DNA of 26,943 nt, taken from CAWCLK01 sp963796225 (GTDB lineage Bacteria > Actinomycetota > Nitriliruptoria > Nitriliruptorales > Nitriliruptoraceae). This document shows, piece after piece, positions 1 to 6,892 of this stretch; the stretch's first letter is position 1, and each line of letters starts with the position of its first letter. The notes below the pieces were generated by a model that was not told where the DNA came from, did no database searches, and saw only the letters and a program-made list of their open reading frames with translations. Both the position numbers and the translations under genes were made by a program. The DNA lies in NCBI GenBank assembly GCA_963796225.1, contig CAWCLK010000001.1:1-26943 (forward strand), given 5' to 3'.

Positions 1-1
1 A

Positions 2-436
2 GTCGCCCCGGGCGGGTCGCGCGACTGGTCGGCCGCGATGCCGGTGGCCGCCGACGTCCCGGTCTCGGGGGCGGACGGGACGCCCGAGCAGGTCACCGTC
101 GACACCGGCCGCCGTGGCCGTGGCACGGTGCTGGTGCGTGCCTACGACGACGCCGGCAACGGCTCGGCGGTCGCCGCGGTCGAGGTCGGTCCCGTCGGCG
201 GTGCCGGCGGCGGATCGGCCGACACCGCCGACCACGGCCGAGGTCGCGGACAGGCCGCGGCGGGACGCACGGGCGAAGGGTCGGGTACCTCCGCGTTGGC
301 CGGCGAGGAGCTCGGGAGCAGCCAGCCGATCGTGCCGGTGTCCGCGCCGGGGCGGGGGAGCGCCATGGTCCTGGCCGTACTCGGCGTGCTCGCCCTGGCC
401 GGCGTGCGCACCCGGCGGCGGAGGGTCGTGCGCTGA
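2..436 (+). CDS. C-terminal part of a surface-anchored protein (5' end outside window)
   Basis: The reading frame is open from the first bases of the window to a TGA at 434-436, so only the C-terminus is present. The visible part has an Ig/fibronectin-like stretch ending in VLVRAYDDAGNGS, then a Gly/Ala/Ser-rich low-complexity linker, then a hydrophobic segment (MVLAVLGVLALAGV) followed by an Arg-rich tail (RTRRRRVVR). That ending is typical of a membrane anchor with the protein body outside the cell. No LPXTG motif is evident. The catalytic or binding part lies upstream of the window, so the function cannot be assigned; secreted peptidases and glycosidases of actinobacteria often end this way. 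An internal ATG at 38 exists, but the frame upstream of it also reads as protein. Confidence 0.7.
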   Translation, partial: VAPGGSRDWSAAMPVAADVPVSGADGTPEQVTVDTGRRGRGTVLVRAYDDAGNGSAVAAVEVGPVGGAGGGSADTADHGRGRGQAAAGRTGEGSGTSALAGEELGSSQPIVPVSAPGRGSAMVLAVLGVLALAGVRTRRRRVVR

Positions 437-455
437 CGGTCTACGGTCGGGCGGC

Positions 456-1058
456 ATGGAGCCGCCCGACCTCGTTCGCACCCTCGTCCGCCCCCACCGG
501 GTCGAGCTCGAGAAGGTGAAGGGATCCCGCTTCGTCGCGGACGCCGCCCCGGCCACCGACGAGCCGGCGGCCCTCGCCGTCGTCGACCGGCTGCGGGGCG
601 AGACCCCCGACGCGTCCCACCACTGCTGGGCGTTCCGGCTCGAGGGCGGACGCGAGCGCAGCGACGACGACGGCGAACCCCGCGACACCGCCGGCGCCCC
701 GATCCTCCGGCACCTGCAGGGCTCGGGGCTGGCCGACGTGGTCGTGGTCGTGACCCGCTGGTTCGGCGGGACCAAGCTCGGGCGTGGGGGACTGGTGCGG
801 GCCTACGGGGCGGCGGCCGCTGCCGTGCTGGCCGACGCCCCGGTGGTCGAGCGTCCCATCACGACGACGTTGTCAGTGACGTACCCCTACGAGCTGTCCG
901 GCACGGTCGAGGCCGTGCTCGCCGCGCACGACGCCACCGTCCTCGACGCCGCGTACGGGGCGGAGGTGGTCGCCCGCGTCGCCGTGCCGCGCTCGCGCGC
1001 CACCGCCTTCGTCGACGCCATGGCCGAGGCGACCGCGGGGCGGGTCAGACCATCGTGA
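456..1058 (+). CDS. YigZ/IMPACT family protein
   Basis: A 200-residue protein of the YigZ (UPF0029/IMPACT) family. The N-terminal IMPACT domain shows the conserved elements KGSRFVADAAP, ASHHCWAFRL, DDDGEPRDTAGAPIL and VTRWFGGTKLGRGGLVRAYG. The C-terminal half matches the ferredoxin-like DUF1949 region. Bacterial members are linked to translation or nucleotide-related functions, but their biochemical role is not settled. The ATG at 456 begins just before the first conserved residues; the same frame extends upstream but overlaps the preceding gene. A TACGGT hexamer at 442-447 lies nine bases before the ATG, compatible with a -10 element and a leaderless or nearly leaderless message (inference). 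Confidence 0.93.
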   Translation: MEPPDLVRTLVRPHRVELEKVKGSRFVADAAPATDEPAALAVVDRLRGETPDASHHCWAFRLEGGRERSDDDGEPRDTAGAPILRHLQGSGLADVVVVVTRWFGGTKLGRGGLVRAYGAAAAAVLADAPVVERPITTTLSVTYPYELSGTVEAVLAAHDATVLDAAYGAEVVARVAVPRSRATAFVDAMAEATAGRVRPS

Positions 1059-1264
1059 CTGGTGCCAGCTGTGCGAGCGGGGCGTTCCGGCCCGCCCGCA
1101 GCGTCACAGCCCCGAGGTCGTCGCCAACGCCACCACGCAGCGACATGAGACGGACAAGAGTCCTGAGAACTCGGGTCGATCGGCCCTCCGTGACGTCTTG
1201 GGTCGAGCGGACGATCGCATCAGGGCGCACGCCGCCCGAGCTGTGCCCTGTGGAGGTGGATCTC

Positions 1265-1621
1265 ATGTGGCGCACGCTTCTCGGCTGGGTCGTGGTGGCA
1301 CACGGACTGCTCACGATCGTGATCTGGTCTCCCAGCCCACGGACGCTGACCGCAGACGCACCGATGGACACCAGCCACTCGTGGCTGCTCGGTGACGCGC
1401 GGACGACGTCGTTGGCGCTGGCGATCGTCGCCGGACTTGTGATGGCTGCAGCGGGGGTCGGGTTCCTGACCCACCAGGCGTGGTGGGCCACGGCCGGGCT
1501 GGTCGGTGGGGCCATGTCGCTGGTGCTGTTCGGCCTGTTCTTCACGCCCTGGTGGGCTGCGGGCATCGCGATCAGCCTCGCGCTGGTCGTCGCCGCAGGT
1601 CGCGCCGGCATCGCTGTCTGA
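1265..1621 (+). CDS. Small four-helix membrane protein
   Basis: A 118-residue protein with four hydrophobic segments: LLGWVVVAHGLLTIVIW, LALAIVAGLVMAAAGVGFL, a segment around WATAGLVGGAMSLVLFG, and a C-terminal one around AAGIAISLALVVAAG. I do not recognise a catalytic motif, and the function is unknown. The start is set by a strong Shine-Dalgarno GGAGGT at 1252-1257, seven bases before the ATG; an in-frame GTG at 1250 overlaps that site and is unlikely. The alpha/beta hydrolase begins nine bases after the stop codon, so the two are probably co-transcribed. Confidence 0.72.
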   Translation: MWRTLLGWVVVAHGLLTIVIWSPSPRTLTADAPMDTSHSWLLGDARTTSLALAIVAGLVMAAAGVGFLTHQAWWATAGLVGGAMSLVLFGLFFTPWWAAGIAISLALVVAAGRAGIAV

Positions 1622-1630
1622 GGGGATCGG

Positions 1631-2530
1631 GTGATCACCATGCTGTTCCCACGTTTCCACGCCGACCTCGATGCTGCCCGGCGGCGCGTGGCGTCTGTCC
1701 CGTCGGCCACGTTCGAATCGCGGCACGGCACGGTCGAGTACGCGACGACTGGAACCGGCCGGCCGGTGCTGGCGGTCCACGGGATCCTCGGCAGCCACGT
1801 CGAGGGCGTGGGCCTGGCTCGCGTCTACTGGGGCGATGACTGTCTGGCGATCGGCCCGTCGCGGTTCGGCTACTTCGGCTCCGCCCTGCCCGATGGCGCC
1901 TCCACCGCGATGCAGGCCGACGTCCACGCCGAGTTGCTCGATCACCTGCAGGTCGGTCGGGCGGTGGTGATCGGGTTCTCGGCCGGTGGACCGTCGGCGA
2001 TCCAGTTCGCCCTGCGCCACCCAGACCGGGTGACTGCACTGGTCCTGGCATCGTCGGCCCTGCCGCCATCGAGCAGCCCCCCGAGGTTCGCCAGGCCGCT
2101 GATGGGTATGGCGGCACGGTCCGAGTTCGCGTTCTGGGCGTTCAAGACCTTGCTGCCTGGTGTGTTGCACGCCCAGATGGGGGTCCCGGCCGGCTACGAG
2201 CCGACCGAGGACGAACGTGCCACGATCGCTGAGGTCACCGAGACCGTGTTCCCGGTGCGGCCCCGCCGGGACGGCTTCCTGTTCGACGCATTCATCGGCA
2301 ACCCCTCGGTGCGGGACGCCCCGCTCGAGGAGCTGGCTGTCCCGACGCTCATCGTCCACGCGGCCGACGACGGTCTGGCGCCCTACGCCAACGCTGTTGC
2401 CGCTGCCCCTCGCATCCCGAAGTGCCAACTCGCCACCATCGACCGCGGAGGGCACCTGTTCCTCGGCCACGAGCCCGATGTCCGAGCCACGCTGCACTCG
2501 TACGTCTCGGACCTGACCACAGCCGCATGA
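1631..2530 (+). CDS. Alpha/beta hydrolase
   Basis: A 299-residue alpha/beta-fold hydrolase. The oxyanion-hole motif VLAVHGILGS is near residues 46-55, the nucleophile elbow GFSAGG places Ser117, the acid is Asp246 or Asp247 in HAADDG, and the base is His275 in RGGHLF. The triad is complete and the length is normal for the family. The substrate cannot be told from sequence. A GTG start at 1631 sits about five bases after GAGGGG (1620-1625), which overlaps the end of the upstream membrane-protein gene; the ATG at 1640 is an alternative with poorer spacing. Confidence 0.9.
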   Translation: MITMLFPRFHADLDAARRRVASVPSATFESRHGTVEYATTGTGRPVLAVHGILGSHVEGVGLARVYWGDDCLAIGPSRFGYFGSALPDGASTAMQADVHAELLDHLQVGRAVVIGFSAGGPSAIQFALRHPDRVTALVLASSALPPSSSPPRFARPLMGMAARSEFAFWAFKTLLPGVLHAQMGVPAGYEPTEDERATIAEVTETVFPVRPRRDGFLFDAFIGNPSVRDAPLEELAVPTLIVHAADDGLAPYANAVAAAPRIPKCQLATIDRGGHLFLGHEPDVRATLHSYVSDLTTAA

Positions 2531-2825
2531 GGCGGAGCGCGTTCCTCGACGACCAGACCCGAGGTCGACTGCAGCGAGGCAGGTGGCCGCGCTGTCGATG
2601 GCTTCTACGCGGGAAGCCGGACCGGCGGAGTCGTCCACAACGCCCTGGCCGCGGCCTTCGGTCCGTCAGTTCAGGGAGAACACCCGGCGGTCGGCCGAGT
2701 CGGACGACAGCGGCTGCCCGACGAGCGCTTCGAGGGCCGCGTGCTCCGAGGTGCTTGCATCGAGGAACGCAGCAACGACCTGGCTGCCCTGCGGGTAGCC
2801 AACCCACCAGCCAAGGGGACTCCCG
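2531..2825. other. Intergenic region, about 295 nt
   Basis: No convincing start-to-stop gene lies between the hydrolase and the DHFR-fold reductase. The hydrolase frame stays open beyond its stop codon, but there is no ribosome-binding site, and the translation resembles no family I know. The only protein-like reading is the start-less minus-strand remnant listed separately. The last bases hold AAGGGGA, which serves the reductase at 2826. Confidence 0.5.
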
Positions 2826-2842
2826 ATGCGCAGCGTGACCTA
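2666..2842 (-). pseudogene. Possible minus-strand gene remnant without a start codon
   Basis: On the minus strand a frame of about 58 codons, bounded by a TAG upstream (2840-2842) and a TGA at 2666-2668, reads as a plausible protein C-terminus. It includes SPLGWWVGYPQGSQVVAAF and ALEALVGQPLSSDSADRR and ends VFSLN. It has no ATG, GTG or TTG start in the open part. Its upstream end overlaps the start of the DHFR-fold gene at 2826. The residue mix (A, L, V, S, D, E with few Arg) is more protein-like than most shadow frames here. It may be the tail of a displaced gene, or chance in GC-rich DNA. I do not recognise a family. Confidence 0.22.
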
Positions 2843-3389
2843 CTCCATGGGCGTCTCGCTCGACGGGTACATCGTCGGGCCGGACGGGACCTTCGACTGG
2901 ACGGAGCCTGACGACGACGTCTTTCGGTTCTGGATCGATGACATCCGGCAGGTCGGGGTCCACCTGATGGGACGACGGCTGTACGAGACCATGCTGTACT
3001 GGGAGACCGCCGAGCAGGAGCAGACGCTCGACGATGCGGAGCTCGAGTGGGCCGCGATCTGGAAGGCGCTGCCGAAGGTCGTGTTCTCCACGACGCTGTC
3101 CTCGGTGGCAGGCACCGCCCGCCTGGCGTCCGGCAGCCCAGCGGAGGAGATCGGGCGGTTGCGAGCCGAGCCGGGTGACGGCGAGATCGCGATCGGGGGT
3201 GCGACGTTCGCCGCCGATGTGGCGGCGGCGGGTCTCATCGACGAGTACCGAGCCATGGTTCACCCGGTCCTGGTGGGCGGTGGCATCCCGTTCTTCCCCC
3301 AAAGTGAGCGGCGCGAGGATCTCGAGCTGGTCGAGACCCGCACGTTCAACTCCAAGTTCGTCTATCTGCGCTACCGGGTCGCGAGGTGA
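2826..3389 (+). CDS. Dihydrofolate reductase-fold family protein (RibD C-terminal type)
   Basis: A 187-residue member of the RibD_C/DHFR-like superfamily. Diagnostic parts are the N-terminus SVTYSMGVSLDGYIVGPDG, the central MGRRLYETMLYW, the strand KVVFSTTL, the nucleotide-binding GEIAIGGATFAADV and the C-terminal LVGGGIPFFPQ. Members are NAD(P)H-dependent reductases or binding proteins with unknown substrates; there is no reason to call this a true folate enzyme or riboflavin reductase. The ATG follows AAGGGGA at a normal distance. It runs convergently into the TetR gene, and both stop codons lie inside a short inverted repeat. A second, broken family member lies at 6295-6746. Confidence 0.9.
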   Translation: MRSVTYSMGVSLDGYIVGPDGTFDWTEPDDDVFRFWIDDIRQVGVHLMGRRLYETMLYWETAEQEQTLDDAELEWAAIWKALPKVVFSTTLSSVAGTARLASGSPAEEIGRLRAEPGDGEIAIGGATFAADVAAAGLIDEYRAMVHPVLVGGGIPFFPQSERREDLELVETRTFNSKFVYLRYRVAR

Positions 3390-3413
3390 CCGACCGCTCA
3401 CGTGCAGGTCACC
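3385..3413. terminator. Inverted repeat spanning two convergent stop codons
   Basis: GGTGACC at 3385-3391 and GGTCACC at 3407-3413 form a perfect 7-bp stem with a 15-nt loop. The stem contains the TGA stops of both convergent genes (plus-strand reductase and minus-strand TetR). It could act as a bidirectional terminator, but there is no T tract. Confidence 0.35.
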
Positions 3414-3975
3414 GTCCACGACCGGATGAGGGAGGGACCCGCGGTGCGTGTCCCTCGAGACTTGCGAGGACGGCAGCGTGTGCCTCGTCCGGGGTGGTGG
3501 CGCCGACCAGGACGTGGTTGGCGAGTCCTTCGGCCTGGGCGACCAGGCGGTTCGCGAGGGCGACGGGGTCGGCGTCGGGACGGATCGCACCGTTGTCCTG
3601 CTCGCGCCGCACCGCGTCGCCCAGCCTGCGGTGCAGCCGCGTGTACTCGGAACGCAGTCGCGCCGCGATCTGCTCGTCGACGAGGCCGCGGGCGATGAAG
3701 GACTGGCGCACCCGTAGGTGGGTCCAGGAGAACGGGTCGTGGGGGATGAGCTGGGTGAGCACCACGACCAGGATGTCGTGGGCCGGTGCGTCGTCAGGGT
3801 CGCCGCCGAGTAGCTCGGCGATGCGCTCGCTGCTGTGTTGGTTGGCCCGGTCGAACCCGGCTTCGAGCAGACGGTCCTTGGACGCGAAGTAGTGCTGGAC
3901 TCGGCCCAGTGACACCGACGCCCGTGCGGCCACGGCCCGCATCGAGGCCGCCGGCAGCCCGTGCTCGGCGACCAC
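3409..3975 (-). CDS. TetR family transcriptional regulator
   Basis: TetR-type repressor. The helix-turn-helix reads LPAASMRAVAARASVSLGRV followed by QHYFASKDRLLEAGF, and the remainder is a helical ligand-binding domain. The first canonical start is GTG at 3975, giving 188 residues, but that start removes most of helix 1. The same frame continues upstream through THEEQRSAIADAFLDVVAEHG, which is exactly the missing helix. That longer frame contains no ATG, GTG, TTG or CTG before a TAG. It does contain ATC at 4048-4050 with GGAGG five bases ahead, so translation may begin there (213 residues). It is divergent from the MFS gene at 4136 with a palindromic operator between them, so it very probably represses that exporter and perhaps itself. 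Confidence 0.88.
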   Translation of the reverse strand: MVAEHGLPAASMRAVAARASVSLGRVQHYFASKDRLLEAGFDRANQHSSERIAELLGGDPDDAPAHDILVVVLTQLIPHDPFSWTHLRVRQSFIARGLVDEQIAARLRSEYTRLHRRLGDAVRREQDNGAIRPDADPVALANRLVAQAEGLANHVLVGATTPDEAHAAVLASLEGHAPRVPPSSGRGR

Positions 3976-4094
3976 GTCGAGGAAGGCATCGGCGATGGCG
4001 CTCCGCTGTTCCTCGTGGGTCGCGCCGATCCCGCGTCGCCGTGTCGTGATGACTACCTCCGTGTCCCGGGGCTACCGATAACCTAGCAACAGGC

Positions 4095-4110
4095 CAATAC
4101 AGTCGTATTG
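4095..4110. promoter_or_regulatory. Probable TetR operator
   Basis: CAATAC-agtc-GTATTG is a perfect inverted repeat with 6-bp arms and a 4-bp centre. It lies in the 85-bp interval between the divergent TetR and MFS genes and is AT-rich in an otherwise GC-rich region. Short palindromes in the regulator-target interval are the classical TetR operator layout. Binding is inferred. Confidence 0.65.
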
Positions 4111-4135
4111 CTTTGTCTGTCCTGGTGGGAGCGTC

Positions 4136-5359
4136 GTGCGAGAGCGGATCTCGAGGCTCGTCGCCCCGCTGCGCCACCCTCGGCTGCGACGGCTGGTGGG
4201 GGCGTTCCTGGTCAACGAGCTCGGTGACGGGATCGCCGTGGTCGTGCTGCCCCTGCTCGTGTACCGCGCGACCAGCTCAGGCGTGCTCACCGGTCTCACG
4301 TTCGCTGTGGTGCGGGCAGCCGGGGTGGTCGGGCGGCCGATCGGCGGACTGCTGGCCGACCGGCTCGACCGCATCACGGTCCTGCGCACCACCTTCGTCG
4401 TTCGCGCCGGGCTGTTGGCCCTTGGCCTGTTGGCGCGCGCCGAGGGTGTGCTGGCCGTCTGTCTGGTGCTCACGGCGTTCGTCGGCACGGTCGACAATCC
4501 GTCCGGCGAGGCGGCGATCCGCGAGGGCGCCGCTGACCAGGCGCAGCAGGTGGCGACCATCCGCAAGGTCTCGCGTGCGATGTCGGGCGTGGTCGGGCTG
4601 AGCGCGGGCGGGCTGCTCGTCGGAGCAGTCGGGATCGAGCTCGCCGTTGCCGTCGACCTCGGCACTTACCTCGCCGCGCTCGTGCTGCTCCCGCCCGCCC
4701 TGTCCTCGACGGTCGCAGGTGCTGGCGCAGCGAGACCACGCACAGGTTGGGTCGCGGCCGCCCGCCGGACCGTGGCCGCGAGCCTGGCAGACGGACGCGA
4801 GGGCGTGCGGCACCTGCGCCATCACCCCGACCTGCGCGTGGTCGCCGGGATGGCCGCGCTGTCTGCTGGCGTGGTGACCGCCCTGCTGACCGTCGCCGTC
4901 GTCTGGCTCGACCAGCTCCCGGGCGCCCCGGCGGGCGCCTACGGCATCGCCCTCGCCGGCTACTCGTCCGGCGCCATCCTCGGCCTGCTCGCCGCCGGCG
5001 TCACCGCCTGGCGGATCAGCGTGCCCAGCCTGGCGACCCGAAGCCTGCTGGCCGCGGGCGTCGCCTGCGCCGCCGGCGTGATCGGTGCCGACTGGCGCGT
5101 CCTGACGGCGTCGTGGGTGGTCTGGGGCATCGTCTGGGGACCATTCGACGTGTGGGGCGACGCGCGCGTCCAGCACCTCACCCCGGACCGGCTGCTCGGA
5201 CGCGTCTACGCAGGTATCGGGGCCCTGGCCGCGCTCGCACAGGTGATCGGCGGCGTCACGGCGGGCGCGCTGGCCGACGCGACCGATCCGCGCGTGCTCA
5301 TCGTCGGCCTCGGGGCCCTGTTCCTCCTTGCCGCCACCTGGACTGCTGGCCACCGGTGA
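4136..5359 (+). CDS. MFS transporter, probable efflux permease
   Basis: A 407-residue major facilitator superfamily protein of the MFS_3 macrolide-efflux-like type, with about ten to twelve hydrophobic segments. The N-terminal half shows FLVNELGDGIAVVVLPLLVY and the loop 2-3 signature GRPIGGLLADRLDRITVL. The C-terminal half contains WGIVWGPFDVWGDARVQHL and DRLLGRVYAGIGALAAL, typical of this subfamily. The GTG start at 4136 is preceded by TGGGAG at a five-base distance. Divergence from a TetR gene with a shared operator indicates drug- or metabolite-inducible export. The substrate is unknown. Confidence 0.9.
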   Translation: MRERISRLVAPLRHPRLRRLVGAFLVNELGDGIAVVVLPLLVYRATSSGVLTGLTFAVVRAAGVVGRPIGGLLADRLDRITVLRTTFVVRAGLLALGLLARAEGVLAVCLVLTAFVGTVDNPSGEAAIREGAADQAQQVATIRKVSRAMSGVVGLSAGGLLVGAVGIELAVAVDLGTYLAALVLLPPALSSTVAGAGAARPRTGWVAAARRTVAASLADGREGVRHLRHHPDLRVVAGMAALSAGVVTALLTVAVVWLDQLPGAPAGAYGIALAGYSSGAILGLLAAGVTAWRISVPSLATRSLLAAGVACAAGVIGADWRVLTASWVVWGIVWGPFDVWGDARVQHLTPDRLLGRVYAGIGALAALAQVIGGVTAGALADATDPRVLIVGLGALFLLAATWTAGHR

Positions 5360-5409
5360 CACGCGAAGACATGCGGCTGGCGCCGACTTGGTGCCTCGTC
5401 GTTGGCCTG

Positions 5410-5437
5410 TTGACGCATAACCATATCGGTATATGAT
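5410..5437 (+). promoter_or_regulatory. Promoter with overlapping operator for the ArsR operon
   Basis: TTGACG at 5410-5415 and TATGAT at 5432-5437 are separated by 16 bp, close to the sigma-70-type consensus. An inverted repeat CATAT-cggt-ATATG (5422-5435) overlaps the spacer and the -10. Transcription should start about six bases after the -10, at or next to the ATG at 5444, which predicts a leaderless mRNA. The overlap suggests autorepression by the ArsR protein. Confidence 0.68.
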
Positions 5438-5443
5438 GCCGTC

Positions 5444-5785
5444 ATGGCACGAGCAGCAACGACGTCCGACGTCTTCAACGCGATCGCCGAGCCGCAGCGC
5501 CGGGAGATCCTGCTGCTGCTGCGGGCGGGTGAGCGGCCGGTGACCGAGTTGGCCCGGGAGTTGGGCATGACCCAGCCTGGGGCGTCCAAACACCTGCGGG
5601 TGCTCCGGGAGGTCGGGCTGGTGCGGCACCGCAAGGCGGGCAGGCAGCGCCTGTACGGCCTCGACGCCCGCGGGCTGCGGCCGGTCCACGAGTGGACCGG
5701 CGGGTTCGAGCGGTTCTGGAGCGAGAGCTTCGACCGGCTGGACGAGTACGTGCAGGACCTCGAGCAGGCAAGGCAGGAGGAGTAG
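5444..5785 (+). CDS. ArsR family transcriptional regulator (SRPBCC-linked)
   Basis: A 113-residue winged-helix regulator. It begins SDVFNAIAEPQRREILLLL, then VTELARELGMTQPGASKHL (recognition helix), the wing RKAGRQRLYGL, and a C-terminal helix ending in VHEWTGGFERFW. It lacks the Cys ligands of metal-sensing ArsR proteins. It belongs to the type regularly paired with SRPBCC/AHSA1 proteins, as here: GGAGGAG near its end serves the next gene, which starts three bases after its stop. The upstream palindrome implies autoregulation. The inducer is unknown. Confidence 0.92.
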   Translation: MARAATTSDVFNAIAEPQRREILLLLRAGERPVTELARELGMTQPGASKHLRVLREVGLVRHRKAGRQRLYGLDARGLRPVHEWTGGFERFWSESFDRLDEYVQDLEQARQEE

Positions 5786-5788
5786 TTG

Positions 5789-6295
5789 ATGGGCGAGACA
5801 GGACGACAATCGCTGGCGCAGTCCGCGACGGCCGACCGCGAGATCGTGATCTCGCGGGTCATCAGCGCCCCACGGGAGCTGGTGTTCGAGGCGTTCACCG
5901 AGGTCCGGCACCTGTCGCGGTGGTGGGGACCGGAGGGGTTCACCACGACCACGCGGGCGTTCGAGTTCCGCGTCGGCGGGGAGTGGGACTTCGTGATGCA
6001 CGGCCCGGACGGGACGGACTACCAGGAGTGGATCCGCTGGACGGAGATCGTCCCGCCGGAGCGGATCGCGCTGCTGCACGGTGAGTTCCGCGACGACCCG
6101 AACGCGTTCGAGTCGGTCCTCACGTTCGAGCCCGACGGTGCGGCGACCCGGATCGAGATGCGCACGGTGTTTCCCACCAAGCAGCTGCGCGACGAGGCGG
6201 TCGACACGTATCACGCGATCGAGGGCGGCCAGCAGACCTTGGGCAACCTGGCTGCCTACGTCACCGAGATCGCTCGGAAGACAGGCCAGGGCTGA
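5789..6295 (+). CDS. SRPBCC (AHSA1-like) domain protein
   Basis: A 168-residue START/Bet v1-like protein of the AHSA1 group. It shows VISAPRELVFEAFTE, the signature LSRWWGPEGFTTTT, FRVGGEWDFVMHGPDG, the central strands WTEIVPPERIALL and the C-terminal helix around AIEGGQQTLGNLAAYV. Members bind small hydrophobic ligands; the ligand here is unknown. The ATG at 5789 is favoured over TTG at 5786 because GGAGGAG at 5776-5782 gives a six-base spacing. It is the second gene of the ArsR operon, and its TGA overlaps the ATG of the next, broken gene (TGATG), so the three were translationally coupled. Confidence 0.9.
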   Translation: MGETGRQSLAQSATADREIVISRVISAPRELVFEAFTEVRHLSRWWGPEGFTTTTRAFEFRVGGEWDFVMHGPDGTDYQEWIRWTEIVPPERIALLHGEFRDDPNAFESVLTFEPDGAATRIEMRTVFPTKQLRDEAVDTYHAIEGGQQTLGNLAAYVTEIARKTGQG

Positions 6296-6746
6296 TGGCT
6301 GGCAAGGTCTTCTTCAGCGTGTCGATGTCGTTGGACGGGTTCGTCGCGCCCGCGTCATGTTCGACGCGGGCGAGCAGGCGTGGCCGGTGGAGGCACCGTT
6401 CCACACGCCGGTCTTCGTCGTGACGCACGAGCAGCGTGACCCCTGGCAACGGCCGGGTCGGGCCACCTTCTACTTCGTCAACGAGGGGATTGAGCCCGCG
6501 CTCGATCGGGCTCGCGAGGCCGCCGGCGACCAGGATGTCCGCATCTCGGGCGGCGGCGCAACGATCCTTCAGTACGTGAACGCCGGGCTGATCGACGAGT
6601 TCTCGATCACGCTGTCACCCGTGCTGTTCGGCTCCGGGATCCGGCTGTTCGAAGGCGTGGACGCGGGCCGCCTGGCTCTGGAGCCGGTCCATGCGGAGCC
6701 CTCCACGAGGGTGACGCACCTGACCTACGCCGTCCGGGGCCGGTAG
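6295..6746 (+). pseudogene. Broken DHFR-fold (RibD C-terminal type) gene
   Basis: The ATG at 6295 overlaps the SRPBCC stop and starts the family N-terminus (GKVFFSVSMSLDGFVA), but that frame soon diverges into unrelated sequence. From about 6350 another frame carries the rest of the same family: VMFDAGEQAWPVEAPFHTPV, FVVTHEQRDPW, ISGGGATILQYVNAG, SPVLFGSGIRLFEG, then stops at 6744-6746. Compared with intact members, about 50 residues between the LDGFV and MFD motifs are missing and the frame has shifted, as expected from an internal deletion. An internal ATG at 6357 could still start a 129-residue C-terminal fragment, but the enzyme would lack its first strands. The family commonly completes ArsR-SRPBCC operons. 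Confidence 0.82.
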
Positions 6747-6785
6747 ACGCACGGGGAACGACCCACGGCCGACGGCGCACGGGAA

Positions 6786-6832
6786 GGCGCAACCACTCGG
6801 GCTGGCCCGTCGGGCAATCTGCGAGTTGCGCC
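6786..6832 (+). terminator. Stem-loop after the ArsR-SRPBCC operon
   Basis: GGCGCAA (6786-6792) pairs with TTGCGCC (6826-6832). The stem can continue inward with CTCG/CGAG (6796-6799 with 6822-6825) and a small GCCC/GGGC hairpin. It follows the broken gene by 40 bases and precedes the next ArsR promoter. There is no T tract, so it would be an atypical terminator. Confidence 0.45.
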
Positions 6833-6862
6833 AGGATCTGCTCGATATCCTGTTCTTATGCC

Positions 6863-6891
6863 TTGACAGTCATATGAACGGTGAGTAATAC
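6863..6891 (+). promoter_or_regulatory. Promoter and palindrome of the second ArsR unit
   Basis: TTGACA at 6863-6868 is a perfect -35 consensus. TAATAC at 6886-6891, 17 bp further, is the best-spaced -10. TCATATGA (6870-6877) is an 8-bp palindrome in the spacer, and AGTA-a-TACT (6884-6892) overlaps the -10. The half-site CATAT is shared with the operator at 5422-5435, suggesting related operators for the two paralogous ArsR proteins (inference). Confidence 0.52.
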
Positions 6892-6892
6892 T

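Noticed and set aside
1045..1147. Minus-strand stretch ending GRNAPLAQLAPVTMV that looks like a protein C-terminus
   Set aside because: Only about 33 codons from its ATG, with no ribosome site, and its tail overlaps the YigZ coding end; too little to call a gene or remnant.
1707..1720. A GTTCGAATC-like string resembling a tRNA T-loop
   Set aside because: It lies inside the alpha/beta hydrolase coding sequence, with no cloverleaf arms around it.
4277..6214. A 645-codon minus-strand open frame across the MFS, ArsR and SRPBCC genes
   Set aside because: It is antisense to three well-supported genes; the translation is rich in Arg, Gly, His and Gln with no domain pattern, as expected for a shadow frame in GC-rich DNA.
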